NCBI RefSeq assembly: GCF_017583045.1
Contig: NZ_JAGFBF010000001.1
Span: 908,080 to 972,079, forward strand
Reading direction: 5' to 3'
From: Leucobacter tardus
GTDB lineage: Bacteria > Actinomycetota > Actinomycetes > Actinomycetales > Microbacteriaceae
DNA: 64,000 nt
Part shown: in pieces, positions 56,201 to 63,945 of the stretch
Layout: every line of letters begins with the position of its first letter
Position numbering within the stretch: the stretch's first letter is position 1
Program-made: the position numbers and the translations under genes
Notes under the pieces: generated by a model
Database searches by the model: none
What the model was told of the DNA's origin: nothing
What the model saw: the letters and a program-made list of their open reading frames with translations, nothing else

Positions 56201-57209
56201 GCGCAGCTACCGCGCGGGGGGTGAGGACCTCACGAACCTCGTCAACTCGCGCTTCTACGACGGTGAGATCACGTCGCTGCCCTGGGCGGGCACGTTCCTG
56301 GGGCACTCGAGCATCACCCATGAGTTCGTGCGCGGCGGCCAGGGGCTGCCGGACCAGCACACGGGAGCGGTGGAGAGCACCGATGCCGAGGTCGAGCGCG
56401 TGGTGCAACTCGTGTTGCGGCACGCCGCCGACCGCCCGTCGGAGTCGCTCATGGTGATCACCGCGAGCGCGAAGCACGCGGTGCGTGTCTACCAGGCGGT
56501 CCTCCAGACCTTCGCGCGGTTCCCCGAGTATCGCGAGTTTCTGCTGGGCGACCGCGCGGAGCCGTTCACGGTGCTCACGCTCGAGCAGGCGACGGCGCAG
56601 AGCCGCGACCGGGTGATCTTCTCGATCGGCTACGGTCGCACACCGCACGGACGCGTGCTCTCGAACTTCGGCGCCCTCGGACGCCCGGGCGGGGAGCGGA
56701 TGCTCGCCGTGGCGATGACTCGTGCGCGACGGGCGATGACGATCGTGAGCTGCTTCCGTCCGGGAGACCTGGATCAGAACCGCCTCAAGCACGGCGTCGT
56801 CGAGCTCGCCGAGCTGCTCTCGATGGAGAATCCTGAGATCCAGCCGCCCGATCTGCCCGCGGAACGCGATCCGATGCTCGGCGAGCTGGCCGACCGGCTC
56901 GAGAAGCTGGGGCTCACGGTCGCGCTCGACTACCGCGGCGCGATCCCGCTGGCCGCCTCGCTCGGCGAGCGCGCGATCGCCGTCGACCTCGACTTCGCCT
57001 CGGGCGTGAGTCTGCGCGAGGCCCTACGGCTGCGACCCGCCGTGCTGCGTCGTCTCGGTTGGCACTACCACCGGGTGCAGAGCTTCGATCTCTTCGCCGA
57101 CCCCGATGAGGTCGCGCTTCGGATCGCCCGCATCGTCGGCTACGGCTCGGCGGAGCAGGAGACCGAGGAGTACGGGACCGGCACACTGGTGCCGCCGCGT
57201 GAGCAGTGA
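53265..57209 (+). CDS. Large helicase-like protein with eroded ATP-binding motifs
   Basis: The 1,314-residue protein follows the plan of superfamily 1 (DNA2/UvrD-like) helicases. Near residue 377 the expected Walker A reads LPGTGGTQTVVNAI, with no GK[ST], and near 900 the Walker B place reads AVLLVDAGATTFVENV, without DE. The C-terminal motifs VAMTRARRAMTIVSC and a final restriction-nuclease-like segment (EKLGLTVALDYRG ... AVDLDFASG) are better kept. It may be a catalytically inactive or unusual helicase. The N-terminal 100 residues are Ala/Gly/Pro-rich. GTG 53265 has no ribosome-binding site, but TAGGGT lies seven bases upstream, so the mRNA may be leaderless. Confidence 0.75.
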   Translation: MWSVERRRRSGGKTSGENDAPSAGAAAGSARQAGSGPDAEDLNVTEAQPTRPVTPFAGAASGERGAGTTGSGAPVTPPADVSAGSADASAASTQGAGAADATAAFDAEFAQWRAELAQLGGRSPLLFFDDGPANRIELSTTHPGGLPQFITGQKIHLSALIRDDLALRQARFAAGRVTDKSIEMRSVRGLETVHLAIGMAKWSFEGEDFCAPVLLRPLAIRRYGRDFELKLKQNPTVNPELVAALRRQFGIRVDSRMLVELSQSEGVFKPQPVIDRLRQMAAGVPGFTVQPRLVVSTFHSIAQRTLEDARDLDTTVLRAVCGDESARSQLRSSYRPVTAPDPNTRSTDTDRNLYDADAEQDDVIAQIEAGHSLVVRTLPGTGGTQTVVNAIGGLVRAGKRVLVVSPRRATLDGISHRLTRVGLRGLSVSPRVLRRHLVEAIGRNEAAQAEQMRDVDDALVRLRKVLLDYQQAMDRADERYGVSPTEALRALTRLVLSDDAPSTTVRFDDHALGHLTLDRSAVAEQLTEVARLGQFQFGPEDSPWYGVSFSTTEQAKAAYALAVDLAESQLPRLVSIANDVIEQTSMRPYETISELGVYLRLLMGVRETLDRFVPEVYDRSLNEVIAANAPRGGEEMSNANRRRLKKLAREYVRPGVHVADMYERLVQIQQQRVLWQRYTTVVGARPEVPVGIADVVTAFQKAYQDLDELDRILNVSADSRRMKNLSLSALARRTTDLARESEVLQNIQERTAIVERLREAHLEPLLDDLSARHVPAERVSGELELAWWQSALERMLQTNSALLSANTGVIERLEADFRLVDDAHAGANGALLAAQLADAWRVSVLDDKQEALALRDALRSGNATVDLLAHRAPNLLRVLAPVWAMSPYEVAQLPADMRFDAVLLVDAGATTFVENVGAIRRAEQVVAFGDTVTQTPSPFEIAVTHPRDEASAAAEPAEDLHRRSAYAKLRRVLPELALTRSYRAGGEDLTNLVNSRFYDGEITSLPWAGTFLGHSSITHEFVRGGQGLPDQHTGAVESTDAEVERVVQLVLRHAADRPSESLMVITASAKHAVRVYQAVLQTFARFPEYREFLLGDRAEPFTVLTLEQATAQSRDRVIFSIGYGRTPHGRVLSNFGALGRPGGERMLAVAMTRARRAMTIVSCFRPGDLDQNRLKHGVVELAELLSMENPEIQPPDLPAERDPMLGELADRLEKLGLTVALDYRGAIPLAASLGERAIAVDLDFASGVSLREALRLRPAVLRRLGWHYHRVQSFDLFADPDEVALRIARIVGYGSAEQETEEYGTGTLVPPREQ

Positions 57210-57438
57210 GCACGTCGTGACCGACGAATCCTCGGCCGCACGTCGTCCGGGATCGCGGAGGGCGTCGCGGCCGGCAGCGGAGTCCGTCGATCCGAATCCG
57301 TCAGATCACCCGCTGACCGCGCGCGCGTCCGAGGACGCGCCAGGCGCGTGGGGAGATGGCAGCGCGCCCCGCTCCCGGCGCGTCCGGGGCGAGAACGACG
57401 CGCGTCTGGCGCAGGAGCGGCCCCCGCACTGGGGGTAA
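57199..57438 (+). CDS. Small conserved-looking protein ending PPHWG
   Basis: About 79 residues from GTG 57199 (overlapping the previous stop) or 73 from GTG 57217. The body is Arg/Ser/Pro-rich and disordered, and the end RGENDARLAQERPPHWG resembles the short C-terminal motif of small actinobacterial proteins I have seen beside helicase genes. Neither start has a ribosome-binding site, so coupling to the upstream stop is likely. Frame choice rests on that end motif. Confidence 0.5.
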   Translation: MSSEHVVTDESSAARRPGSRRASRPAAESVDPNPSDHPLTARASEDAPGAWGDGSAPRSRRVRGENDARLAQERPPHWG

Positions 57439-57460
57439 GCCGCTCCCGGAAGCCGCCGGG

Positions 57461-57958
57461 TCAGGCGCCGTGGCGCGGAGTGTCGTCCGCCGAGACCTCG
57501 TTCGGGGTGCTGTCGTTCGACGTCGGGACGGCGTGCGTGCCATCCGCGGGGCGGTCCGTCGTATCGATCTCGACGCGAGCCGCCTGAGCGCGCATCAGGT
57601 CTCGGATCTCGGCGAGCAGCTCCTGCTCGCTCGGGGTGGTCTCCGCGGCCGGCGGCGCGACGCGATCGCGCAGCTTGTTCATCGGAAGCACGAAGACGAA
57701 GTAGACCACGGCGGCGATGATGACGAAGTTGATCAGCGCGCCGATGACTGCACCGAATGCCAGCTGCCCGCCTCCCGGCAGGTCGACCACGAGCGCCGTG
57801 TCCAAGGAGTCGGCCATGAAGACCATGCCGATGATCGGGTCGATCAGCGAAGAGACGATGCGGTCGACGATGGTGTTGAACGCGGCGCCGATGACGACGG
57901 CGACCGCGAGGTCGATCACATTGCCGCGCAGCAGGAATGCCTTGAAACCTTGGAACAT
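57461..57958 (-). CDS. mscL: Large-conductance mechanosensitive channel (MscL)
   Basis: The 165-residue protein is MscL: the N-terminal helix FQGFKAFLLRGNVIDLAVAVVIGAAFNTIVDRIV with the pore-lining TM1, a loop, and TM2 FVIIAAVVYFVFVLPMNKL. The pentamer opens at high membrane tension and saves cells from hypo-osmotic shock. The C-terminal tail is longer and more acidic than in the E. coli protein. The gene follows fmdB on the same strand with about 40 bp between them. Confidence 0.96.
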   Translation of the reverse strand: MFQGFKAFLLRGNVIDLAVAVVIGAAFNTIVDRIVSSLIDPIIGMVFMADSLDTALVVDLPGGGQLAFGAVIGALINFVIIAAVVYFVFVLPMNKLRDRVAPPAAETTPSEQELLAEIRDLMRAQAARVEIDTTDRPADGTHAVPTSNDSTPNEVSADDTPRHGA

Positions 57959-57997
57959 TTCAGCCTCTTTCGGGGTGTGGGGTGGGTGCGCCGCGTC

Positions 57998-58258
57998 CTA
58001 GTCCGAGGAGGACGATCCGGAGGAAGCGCCGGACTTCGAACCGGATGACTCAGAACCCGAGGACGAGTTCGACTGCGCCGACTGACGGGAATCGTTCCGG
58101 TAGAAACCCGACCCCTGGAACGTCACGCCGAGGGAACCGAACACCTTCCGCAGCGCGCCTCCGCACTCGGGGCACTCGCTGAGCGCGGAGTCGGAGAACG
58201 TCTGGTAGACGTCGAACGTGTGGTCGCACTGGGTGCAACGATACTCATACTTAGGCAC
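57998..58258 (-). CDS. FmdB-family zinc ribbon protein
   Basis: The 86-residue protein begins MPKYEYRCTQCDHTFDVYQT and has the second knuckle SECPECGGALRKVFG, the two CxxC pairs of FmdB regulatory zinc ribbons. It ends with a Ser/Gly-rich disordered tail. The family is implicated in regulating amide or formate metabolism in some bacteria; the role here is unknown. It lies between fthC and mscL, all on the minus strand. Confidence 0.93.
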   Translation of the reverse strand: MPKYEYRCTQCDHTFDVYQTFSDSALSECPECGGALRKVFGSLGVTFQGSGFYRNDSRQSAQSNSSSGSESSGSKSGASSGSSSSD

Positions 58259-58279
58259 GAGCCAGATTTTAGCGTGGAA

Positions 58280-58867
58280 TCAGTCCGAAAGGTCGAGATA
58301 GGTGATCTGCTGCGGGGTTACGACGCCCGTGACCGGAATGTCGTGCACGTCGGAGGGGAGCGATTCGACGAACTCGTCGGCGTACACGACCGCGAAGACG
58401 GGCGGACGCTTGTCCATGGAGCCGAGGGTCTTGTCGAAGTACCCGCCACCCCAGCCGAGCCGCACCCCGGTGCGGTCGATCGAGCAGGCTGGGACGATCA
58501 TGAGTCCGGCCTCGCCGACGGCCATGGGGCTGACCACCTCGCCGAGCGGCTCCGGGATCCCGTACGGTCCGGGCACGAACCCTTCGCCGCTCGGCAGGAC
58601 CCAATCCATGAGGCCGTCGGCTCGGGTAACGGGCAGCAGAACGTCGATGCCGTTCTCCGCGGCCCACGAGAGGAACCCGCTCGTGTCGGGCTCGCCGTCG
58701 ATCGAGACGTAGCAGGAGACGGTCTTCGGGCCACGGCTCTCGCAGAGGGCGATGAGCTGCTCGGTGAACCCCGCTCCGGTGGCGTCGCGTTCCGCGGCTG
58801 GGCGCTGTGCGCGCTGCTCACGGACTCGGACGCGTATCTCGTGCTTCTGGTGGTCGATGTCGGCCAT
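58280..58867 (-). CDS. 5-formyltetrahydrofolate cyclo-ligase
   Basis: The 195-residue enzyme converts 5-formyl-THF to 5,10-methenyl-THF with ATP, recycling the stable formyl folate. The family motif GVRLGWGGGYFDKTLG with its Gly-rich ATP loop, the early KHEIRVRVREQR segment and VTGVVTPQQITYLDL are present. It is the first of three minus-strand genes (with fmdB and mscL) and is divergent from galU with about 75 bp between. Confidence 0.93.
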   Translation of the reverse strand: MADIDHQKHEIRVRVREQRAQRPAAERDATGAGFTEQLIALCESRGPKTVSCYVSIDGEPDTSGFLSWAAENGIDVLLPVTRADGLMDWVLPSGEGFVPGPYGIPEPLGEVVSPMAVGEAGLMIVPACSIDRTGVRLGWGGGYFDKTLGSMDKRPPVFAVVYADEFVESLPSDVHDIPVTGVVTPQQITYLDLSD

Positions 58868-58943
58868 ACGGCAAGTCTACGCGCCGCTGCCAGGGGGCGG
58901 GCTGCGGTCGCCGTGCTCGCCGGCGAAGCGATAAGCTTCACCT

Positions 58944-59873
58944 ATGACTGAGCTGCAGAATACCCGGTCCTCAGGCGTGACAAAGGCGGTCATCCCTGCG
59001 GCCGGACTCGGAACGCGATTCCTGCCCGCCACGAAGGCGATGCCGAAGGAGATGCTGCCGATCGTCGACAAGCCGGCGATCCAGTACGTGGTCGAGGAGG
59101 CGGCGGGCGCCGGTCTCGACGACGTGCTCATCATCACCGGGCGCAACAAGGGCAACCTGTCCAACCACTTCGACGGCGTCCCCGAGCTCGAGCTGACCCT
59201 CGAGCGGAAGGGCGACGAGAGCAAGCTCAGCAAGGTGCAGGAGTCGAGCGAGATCGCAGAGGTGCACTTCCTGCGCCAGGGACAGCCGCAGGGGCTCGGC
59301 CACGCAGTCGGTCGCGCACGCCGTCACGTGGGTGACGAGTCGTTCGCCGTGCTGCTCGGTGACGACCTCATCGACGCGCGGGATCCGCTGCTGGATCGTA
59401 TGATCGCCGAGCACGACTCCCGGGGTGCGACCGTGATCGCGCTCATGGAGGTGCCGTGGGAGTCGATCCACCTCTACGGGTGCGCCGTGGTCGAGGAGAC
59501 CGACGACGCCGACGTCGTGAAGGTGACCGGTCTGGTCGAGAAGCCCTCCCGCGAGGAGGCCCCGTCGAACCTCGCCGTCATCGGCCGGTACGTGCTCCGC
59601 CCCGAGATCTTCGACATCCTCGACGGGCTGGAGCCGGGCCGCGGCGGGGAGATCCAGCTCACGGACGCGCTGAACCATCTCGCCGAAGGGCAGGGGGAGT
59701 CCCCGGTGTACGGTGTGGTGTTCCGCGGCCGCCGCTACGACACCGGAGACCGTGCGGACTGGATCAAGGCGAACGTGCTCCTCGGCGTCGATCACGATGA
59801 GCTCGGCGACGAGATCACCTCGTGGGTGCTCGACTTCGCCGAGCAGCTGCGTGCGCGCACGAACGGTTCCTGA
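58944..59873 (+). CDS. galU: UTP-glucose-1-phosphate uridylyltransferase (GalU)
   Basis: The 309-residue enzyme makes UDP-glucose, needed for trehalose (OtsA), cell-wall and glycan synthesis. The nucleotide-binding start AVIPAAGLGTRFLPATKAMP and KEMLPIVDKPAIQYVVEEA are diagnostic. VTGLVEKPSREEAPSNLAVIGRY and the final RRYDTGDRADWIKANV follow in the usual order. It is divergent from the cyclo-ligase gene and followed 11 bp later by an acetyltransferase gene, so the two are probably co-transcribed. Confidence 0.96.
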   Translation: MTELQNTRSSGVTKAVIPAAGLGTRFLPATKAMPKEMLPIVDKPAIQYVVEEAAGAGLDDVLIITGRNKGNLSNHFDGVPELELTLERKGDESKLSKVQESSEIAEVHFLRQGQPQGLGHAVGRARRHVGDESFAVLLGDDLIDARDPLLDRMIAEHDSRGATVIALMEVPWESIHLYGCAVVEETDDADVVKVTGLVEKPSREEAPSNLAVIGRYVLRPEIFDILDGLEPGRGGEIQLTDALNHLAEGQGESPVYGVVFRGRRYDTGDRADWIKANVLLGVDHDELGDEITSWVLDFAEQLRARTNGS

Positions 59874-59884
59874 CCGCAGCTCGC

Positions 59885-60505
59885 ATGGCACCGCTCGCCG
59901 GGCCGATCCCGACTCCAGAACCGCTGCAGGACGGCGATGTCGCACTGCGCCCGTTGCGCATGCGGGACGCACCGCACCTCGAGCGGCTGCTGCGCGACAA
60001 TCGGCACTGGTTGGAGGAGTGGGAAGCGACGCGCCCCGCCGGCGGCGGGGCTACGCCCGGCTCCGTCTCGATGAAGCCCACGATCCGCGCGATGCGGGGA
60101 CTGATGAAGATCGGGGCAGGCGTTCCGTTCGTCGTCGTGCTCGGCGATGAGGTCGTCGGTCAGCTCAGCGTGTCCGAGATCAGCGGGGGCGCGCTGTGCT
60201 CGGCGCAGCTCGGGTACTGGGTGTCCGAACACGTGGCGGGGCGCGGGATCACCCCGATCGCCGTCGCGCTTGCGATCGACTATCTGTTCCAGCAGCTCGG
60301 GCTGCACCGGGTCGAGATCTGCATCCGTCCCGAGAATCATGCCTCGCTCAGGGTCGTCGAGAAGCTCGCGCTGCGGTACGAGGGGCGGCGCGCGGCGTAC
60401 ATCCATATCAATGGCGCCTGGCGCGACCACGATGCGTTCGCCGTGACACGCGAAGAGGTCCCCGCCGGGCTCGTCGCGCGGCTGCGGCAGCGCGGCTCCG
60501 ACTGA
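59885..60505 (+). CDS. GNAT acetyltransferase, RimJ/RimL type
   Basis: The 206-residue protein has the RimJ/RimL pattern: DVALRPLRMRDAPHLERLLRDNRHWLEEWEA, the strands VVVLGDEVVGQLSVSEI, the loop GYWVSEHVAGRGITPIAVALAIDYLF and the final segment CIRPENHASLRVVEKLALRYEG. This type acetylates N-termini of ribosomal proteins or small amines. It directly follows galU, an order also common in corynebacteria, where a moeA gene usually intervenes. No moeA is present here. Confidence 0.87.
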   Translation: MAPLAGPIPTPEPLQDGDVALRPLRMRDAPHLERLLRDNRHWLEEWEATRPAGGGATPGSVSMKPTIRAMRGLMKIGAGVPFVVVLGDEVVGQLSVSEISGGALCSAQLGYWVSEHVAGRGITPIAVALAIDYLFQQLGLHRVEICIRPENHASLRVVEKLALRYEGRRAAYIHINGAWRDHDAFAVTREEVPAGLVARLRQRGSD

Positions 60506-60577
60506 GACCGACAGTATTCCCCGGGAGACCGGCGAGCCGCGAGCATTCCGCCCCCGGCGAAACGTACAGTGATCCGC

Positions 60578-61642
60578 ATGACAGGCAGTGCACTCGGGGG
60601 CGGACTCCTTTTCGTCGTCGCGGCGCTCCTGTGGTCGGCGGTGCTCGTGCCCGCGTGGGTGCGGCGTCGCGAGTTCCGTGCCGCCGAGCGGAACGCGCTG
60701 CGACTGCAGCGCACGCTGCGCGTGCTCGCGGAGACCTCGGAGGTGCCGCACGAGGTCCACGCCGAGGCGACGGCGAAGGAAGCGCTGCAGCACGAGAAGA
60801 TGCTGCGCGCGGCTCAGCGACGGGAAGAAGCCGAGCGACGGGCGCACCTGGCAGAAGCGAAGGCGGAGGAAGTGCGAGCAGAGATTCACGCGCAGGACAT
60901 GCAGCGGAAGCATCGGGCCACCCTCCGGGCGGCGAAGCTGCGGCGGCCGACGGTGCGTCGCCTGCGTTCCATCGCGGCGCTCGCGACGCTCATGGGTGTG
61001 ATCGGCGTGCTCGTGGGCGCCGGGCTGGCCATCGCGGGCAGTGGTGCGGCGGTGCTCGGGTGGTCGGCGCTCGTGGGATGCGCGGCGTTCGCCGGACTCC
61101 TGCTCATGGCTCCGGGGCGCGCCAAGGTTGCGCCGTTGCCCGTTCCCGAAGCGGTGCAGACCGTGGCGGACGCCTCGTCCGCGCTCGAGTCCGAGATCGC
61201 AGACGTTCACGAGGCCGGAGCGGAGTCGCCCGCGAGCAGCGCGGCGCATGCGGCTGCTCAGCAGGCCGCAGCGGCGCGGATCGCTCGAGCTCGCGCACTC
61301 GCTCGCGCTCGAGCCGAGAAGCCCGCGACGCGCACCAATCAGCCCGATTCGATGCTGCTCGAGGAGGCGCGTCGCCAGGCGCGCCAGCAGGAGCGCCAGG
61401 AGACGTCCGCCGCTGAGCCGGCGGTGCGCGCGGCGCGCACGGCACCTGCGGCGCCTGCGGCTCAGGTGCCGGAAGCCCCCGAGCGACCTGCGGCTCGGGC
61501 GCTGACCCCGGCTCAGGAAGCCGCGCGTGCGCAGCAGCTCGCCGCCGCGGCGCGCCTGCGCCAGATGGGGGTGGTGGGCGACACGTCCGAGGGCATGCCC
61601 GATCTGAACGCGCTGCTCCAGCGCCGTCGAAACGCAGGGTGA
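60578..61642 (+). CDS. Membrane protein with coiled coil and Ala-rich tail
   Basis: The 354-residue protein has one N-terminal helix (GGGLLFVVAALLWSAVLVPAWV), a long Arg/Glu-rich coiled coil (about residues 30-125), two closely spaced helices (IAALATLMGVIGVLVGAGLA and GWSALVGCAAFAGLLLM) and an Ala/Arg-rich C-terminal tail that ends MPDLNALLQRRRNAG. I do not recognise the family; the layout suggests an envelope or division-associated protein. TACAGT lies seven bases before ATG 60578, so translation is probably leaderless. It is followed by tRNA-Ala. Confidence 0.75.
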   Translation: MTGSALGGGLLFVVAALLWSAVLVPAWVRRREFRAAERNALRLQRTLRVLAETSEVPHEVHAEATAKEALQHEKMLRAAQRREEAERRAHLAEAKAEEVRAEIHAQDMQRKHRATLRAAKLRRPTVRRLRSIAALATLMGVIGVLVGAGLAIAGSGAAVLGWSALVGCAAFAGLLLMAPGRAKVAPLPVPEAVQTVADASSALESEIADVHEAGAESPASSAAHAAAQQAAAARIARARALARARAEKPATRTNQPDSMLLEEARRQARQQERQETSAAEPAVRAARTAPAAPAAQVPEAPERPAARALTPAQEAARAQQLAAAARLRQMGVVGDTSEGMPDLNALLQRRRNAG

Positions 61643-61694
61643 TCGGGCGATTTCATTCTCGAAGAGACCGCCTGCTAGGCTGGCTCTTCGTTAC

Positions 61695-61770
61695 GGGTCT
61701 ATAGCTCAGTTGGTAGAGCGCTTCGTTCGCAATGAAGAGGTCGGCGGTTCGATTCCGCCTAGATCCACCA
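61695..61770 (+). tRNA. tRNA-Ala (CGC)
   Basis: A 76-nt cloverleaf: acceptor GGGTCTA/TAGATCC with one G-U pair, D-arm GCTC...GAGC, anticodon arm CTTCG-TTCGCAA-TGAAG with anticodon CGC (reads GCG), T-arm GGCGG-TTCGATT-CCGCC and an encoded CCA. It is an intact gene and not used as an attachment site here. Confidence 0.97.
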
Positions 61771-61889
61771 GTTCGACACTCTGCCGTTGGTTTCCCCCGT
61801 GCGTTCAGTCCTCGTTCGGCGGGCCGGTGCCACGCGCCTCGTGCGTATCACGGTGCCTCCGATGTCAGCCGATACCCAGATAGGTTGTG

Positions 61890-61904
61890 CACAATTCAAT
61901 TGTG
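61890..61904. promoter_or_regulatory. Probable OhrR operator
   Basis: CACAATT-C-AATTGTG is a perfect inverted repeat overlapping the GTG start of ohrR. It is very close to the sites OhrR regulators bind in other bacteria, so OhrR should repress its own operon from here. Confidence 0.8.
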
Positions 61905-62417
61905 AGCGATGAGCGAAAGGCTGACGGCACGCGATCCGTGGAGGCGCCGACGAGCGTGACCGACGGCATGGTGTGCTTCGGTCTGTACGCGGCTGCGCGC
62001 GCGGCGACCCGCGCCTATCGTGCGTTCCTCGCGCCGTGGAACCTGACGTACCCGCAGTACCTCGTCATGGTCGTGCTGTGGAACGACGGCGACCAGACGG
62101 TCTCGTCCCTCGGACGTGCGATGCACCTCGACTCCGGAACACTGTCGCCGCTGCTGCGTCGACTCGAGGATGCGGGGTACGTGACGCGCGTCCGGGATCG
62201 TGAGGACGAGCGCGTCGTCCACATCGCGTCGACCGCAGACGGACTCGCGCTGCGCACCGAACTGGCACACGTGCCCGACGCATTCCGCGAGCTCGTCGAG
62301 TCTCGTGATGCGGACGACCTCGCCGAACTCATCGGCTCACTCAAGCTCCTCACCCGCTCGCTCGAGCAGGCGACGGAAGACGCGGCCGCCACCAGCGGAC
62401 GCGCCTCAACGGTGTAA
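61902..62417 (+). CDS. ohrR: OhrR, MarR-family organic peroxide sensor
   Basis: About 171 residues from GTG 61902. The winged-helix core reads LTYPQYLVMVVLWNDGDQTVSSLG and HLDSGTLSPLLRRLEDAGYVTRVRDREDERVV. The cysteine in VTDGMVCFGLYAAARA is the reactive peroxide-sensing residue of OhrR. When oxidised by organic hydroperoxides the dimer leaves its operator and ohr is expressed. The operator overlaps the start codon. An earlier in-frame GTG at 61887 lies within the operator and is less likely. It is followed by ohr 29 bp downstream. Confidence 0.93.
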   Translation: MSDERKADGTRSVEAPTSVTDGMVCFGLYAAARAATRAYRAFLAPWNLTYPQYLVMVVLWNDGDQTVSSLGRAMHLDSGTLSPLLRRLEDAGYVTRVRDREDERVVHIASTADGLALRTELAHVPDAFRELVESRDADDLAELIGSLKLLTRSLEQATEDAAATSGRASTV

Positions 62418-62446
62418 TCGTGCACCCCGAGAGAAACGGATACCCC

Positions 62447-62869
62447 ATGGAAGCTCTGTACAGTACCGAGGCGCTGGCGACCGGCGCCGGTCGCGACGGC
62501 CACGTGACCACGACCGACGGTCGTGTCGACATGGACCTCGCGATCCCGAAAGCGATGGGCGGCAGCGGCGACGGGGCGAACCCGGAGCAGCTCTTCGCGG
62601 CCGGCTACTCGGCCTGCTTCCACTCCGCACTCCAGTCGGTGGCGCGGTCGCAGCAGGTGAAGATCGAGAACACCTCGGTCGGCGCCCGGGTGAGCATCGG
62701 GTCGAACGGCGAGGGCGGATTCCAGCTCGCCGTGCACCTCGAGGTCATCATTCCGAACCTGCCGCACGGCGAGGCGCAGGCCCTCGTGGAGGCCGCTCAC
62801 CAGGTGTGCCCCTACTCGAACGCGACGCGCGGCAACATCGAGGTCACGCTGGCGGTCAGCGATGACTGA
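62447..62869 (+). CDS. ohr: Organic hydroperoxide resistance protein (Ohr)
   Basis: The 140-residue thiol peroxidase of the OsmC/Ohr family reduces organic hydroperoxides. The two catalytic cysteines are in GYSACFHSALQSVA and QVCPYSNATRGN, as in all Ohr proteins, with the start EALYSTEALATGAGRDGHV also typical. It is controlled by the upstream OhrR. Its end overlaps the start of the MDR oxidoreductase gene by eight bases, so the three genes form an operon. Confidence 0.96.
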   Translation: MEALYSTEALATGAGRDGHVTTTDGRVDMDLAIPKAMGGSGDGANPEQLFAAGYSACFHSALQSVARSQQVKIENTSVGARVSIGSNGEGGFQLAVHLEVIIPNLPHGEAQALVEAAHQVCPYSNATRGNIEVTLAVSDD

Positions 62870-63863
62870 GCACATCATGCGCGCGGTCATGCACGACACG
62901 TTCGGCGAACCGGTCGATGTGCTCGACGTTCGCGAACGCCCGATCCCGGAGCCGGGTCCCGGCCAGGTGCGGCTGCGCATCACCTTGGCGACGATCCACA
63001 ATCATGATCTCTGGACGATTCGGGGCACCTATGGATTCAAGCCCGAACTCCCGGCGCCGGCCGGCACAGAGGTCGTCGGACGCGTCGACGCCCTGGGCGA
63101 GGGCGTCGACTCGCTCGAGGTGGGCCAGCGCGTGGTCTCCGGCTCATCGTTCGGTACGTGGGCCGACTTCGCGGTGGTCGACGCGGCCGGGCTGATCCCC
63201 GTTCCCGACGCCTTCCCCGATGAGAGTGCCGCCCAGCTCGTGTCGATGCCCTTCAGCGCCATCGCTCTCCTCGACTTCCTGCAGGTCGAGCGCGGGCAGT
63301 GGATCGTACAGAACGCCGCGAACGGCGCCGTCGGCCGCCTGCTCGCGCAGCTCGCCGCCTCGCGAGGCGTGCACGTGCTGAGCCTCGTTCGTCGGGCCGG
63401 CGCGCGCGACGACCTCGCGGCGCACGGCATCGCGAACGTCGTGTCGACGTCCGACGACGACTGGCGGGATCAGGTGGCGACCCTCACGGGTGGCGCTCCG
63501 ATCGTCGTCGGCGTGGATTCCGCCGGGGGCGCGGCCACCAACGACGTCGTCTCGCTGCTCGCCGAAGAAGCGACACTCGTCGTATTCGGCGCGATGGCGG
63601 CCTCGAACATGGAGATCAGTTCGGGTGCCGTGATCTTCCGCAGCATCCGGGTCATCGGCTTCTGGGGCAGCAAAGTCAGCCAGGAGATGAACGACGACAA
63701 GAAGTCGGCGCTCTTCGGTGAGCTGCTGAACGCCGTCGCGTCCGGCGCCATCACGCTCCCGGTCGCGGCGGTCTACGACGCCGACGACGTGCGCACGGCG
63801 GTCTCGCCCGACGCGCAGAGCTCGCGAGACGGGAAGGTGCTGCTGCGGTTCTCGGATCAGTGA
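62862..63863 (+). CDS. MDR-family NAD(P)H-dependent oxidoreductase
   Basis: The 333-residue protein is a zinc-free medium-chain dehydrogenase/reductase of the quinone oxidoreductase type: MRAVMHDTFGEPVDVLDVRE, GTEVVGRVDALGEGVDSLEVGQRV and the dinucleotide-binding segment IVQNAANGAVGRLLAQLAASRGV. It likely reduces quinones, enals or ketones using NAD(P)H. Translation is coupled to ohr, so it probably handles carbonyl products of lipid peroxides; that is inference from position. Confidence 0.9.
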   Translation: MTEHIMRAVMHDTFGEPVDVLDVRERPIPEPGPGQVRLRITLATIHNHDLWTIRGTYGFKPELPAPAGTEVVGRVDALGEGVDSLEVGQRVVSGSSFGTWADFAVVDAAGLIPVPDAFPDESAAQLVSMPFSAIALLDFLQVERGQWIVQNAANGAVGRLLAQLAASRGVHVLSLVRRAGARDDLAAHGIANVVSTSDDDWRDQVATLTGGAPIVVGVDSAGGAATNDVVSLLAEEATLVVFGAMAASNMEISSGAVIFRSIRVIGFWGSKVSQEMNDDKKSALFGELLNAVASGAITLPVAAVYDADDVRTAVSPDAQSSRDGKVLLRFSDQ

Positions 63864-63945
63864 TCCGCGGGCACCAGCACGGTGCTCACGAGGGTGGTCA
63901 CCGAGGGCAGGCGCGGTGACGATCCGAACCCGAATGCGGGAGGGG
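63857..63945 (-). CDS. Possible 3' end of a convergent gene, cut by the contig end
   Basis: On the minus strand a frame reads PAFGFGSSPRLPSVTTLVST and then VLVPADH with a stop at 63857-63859, overlapping the end of the MDR gene. The residues look like the end of a real protein, but the upstream bases fall in a suspicious G-rich stretch. The assignment is weak. Confidence 0.25.
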
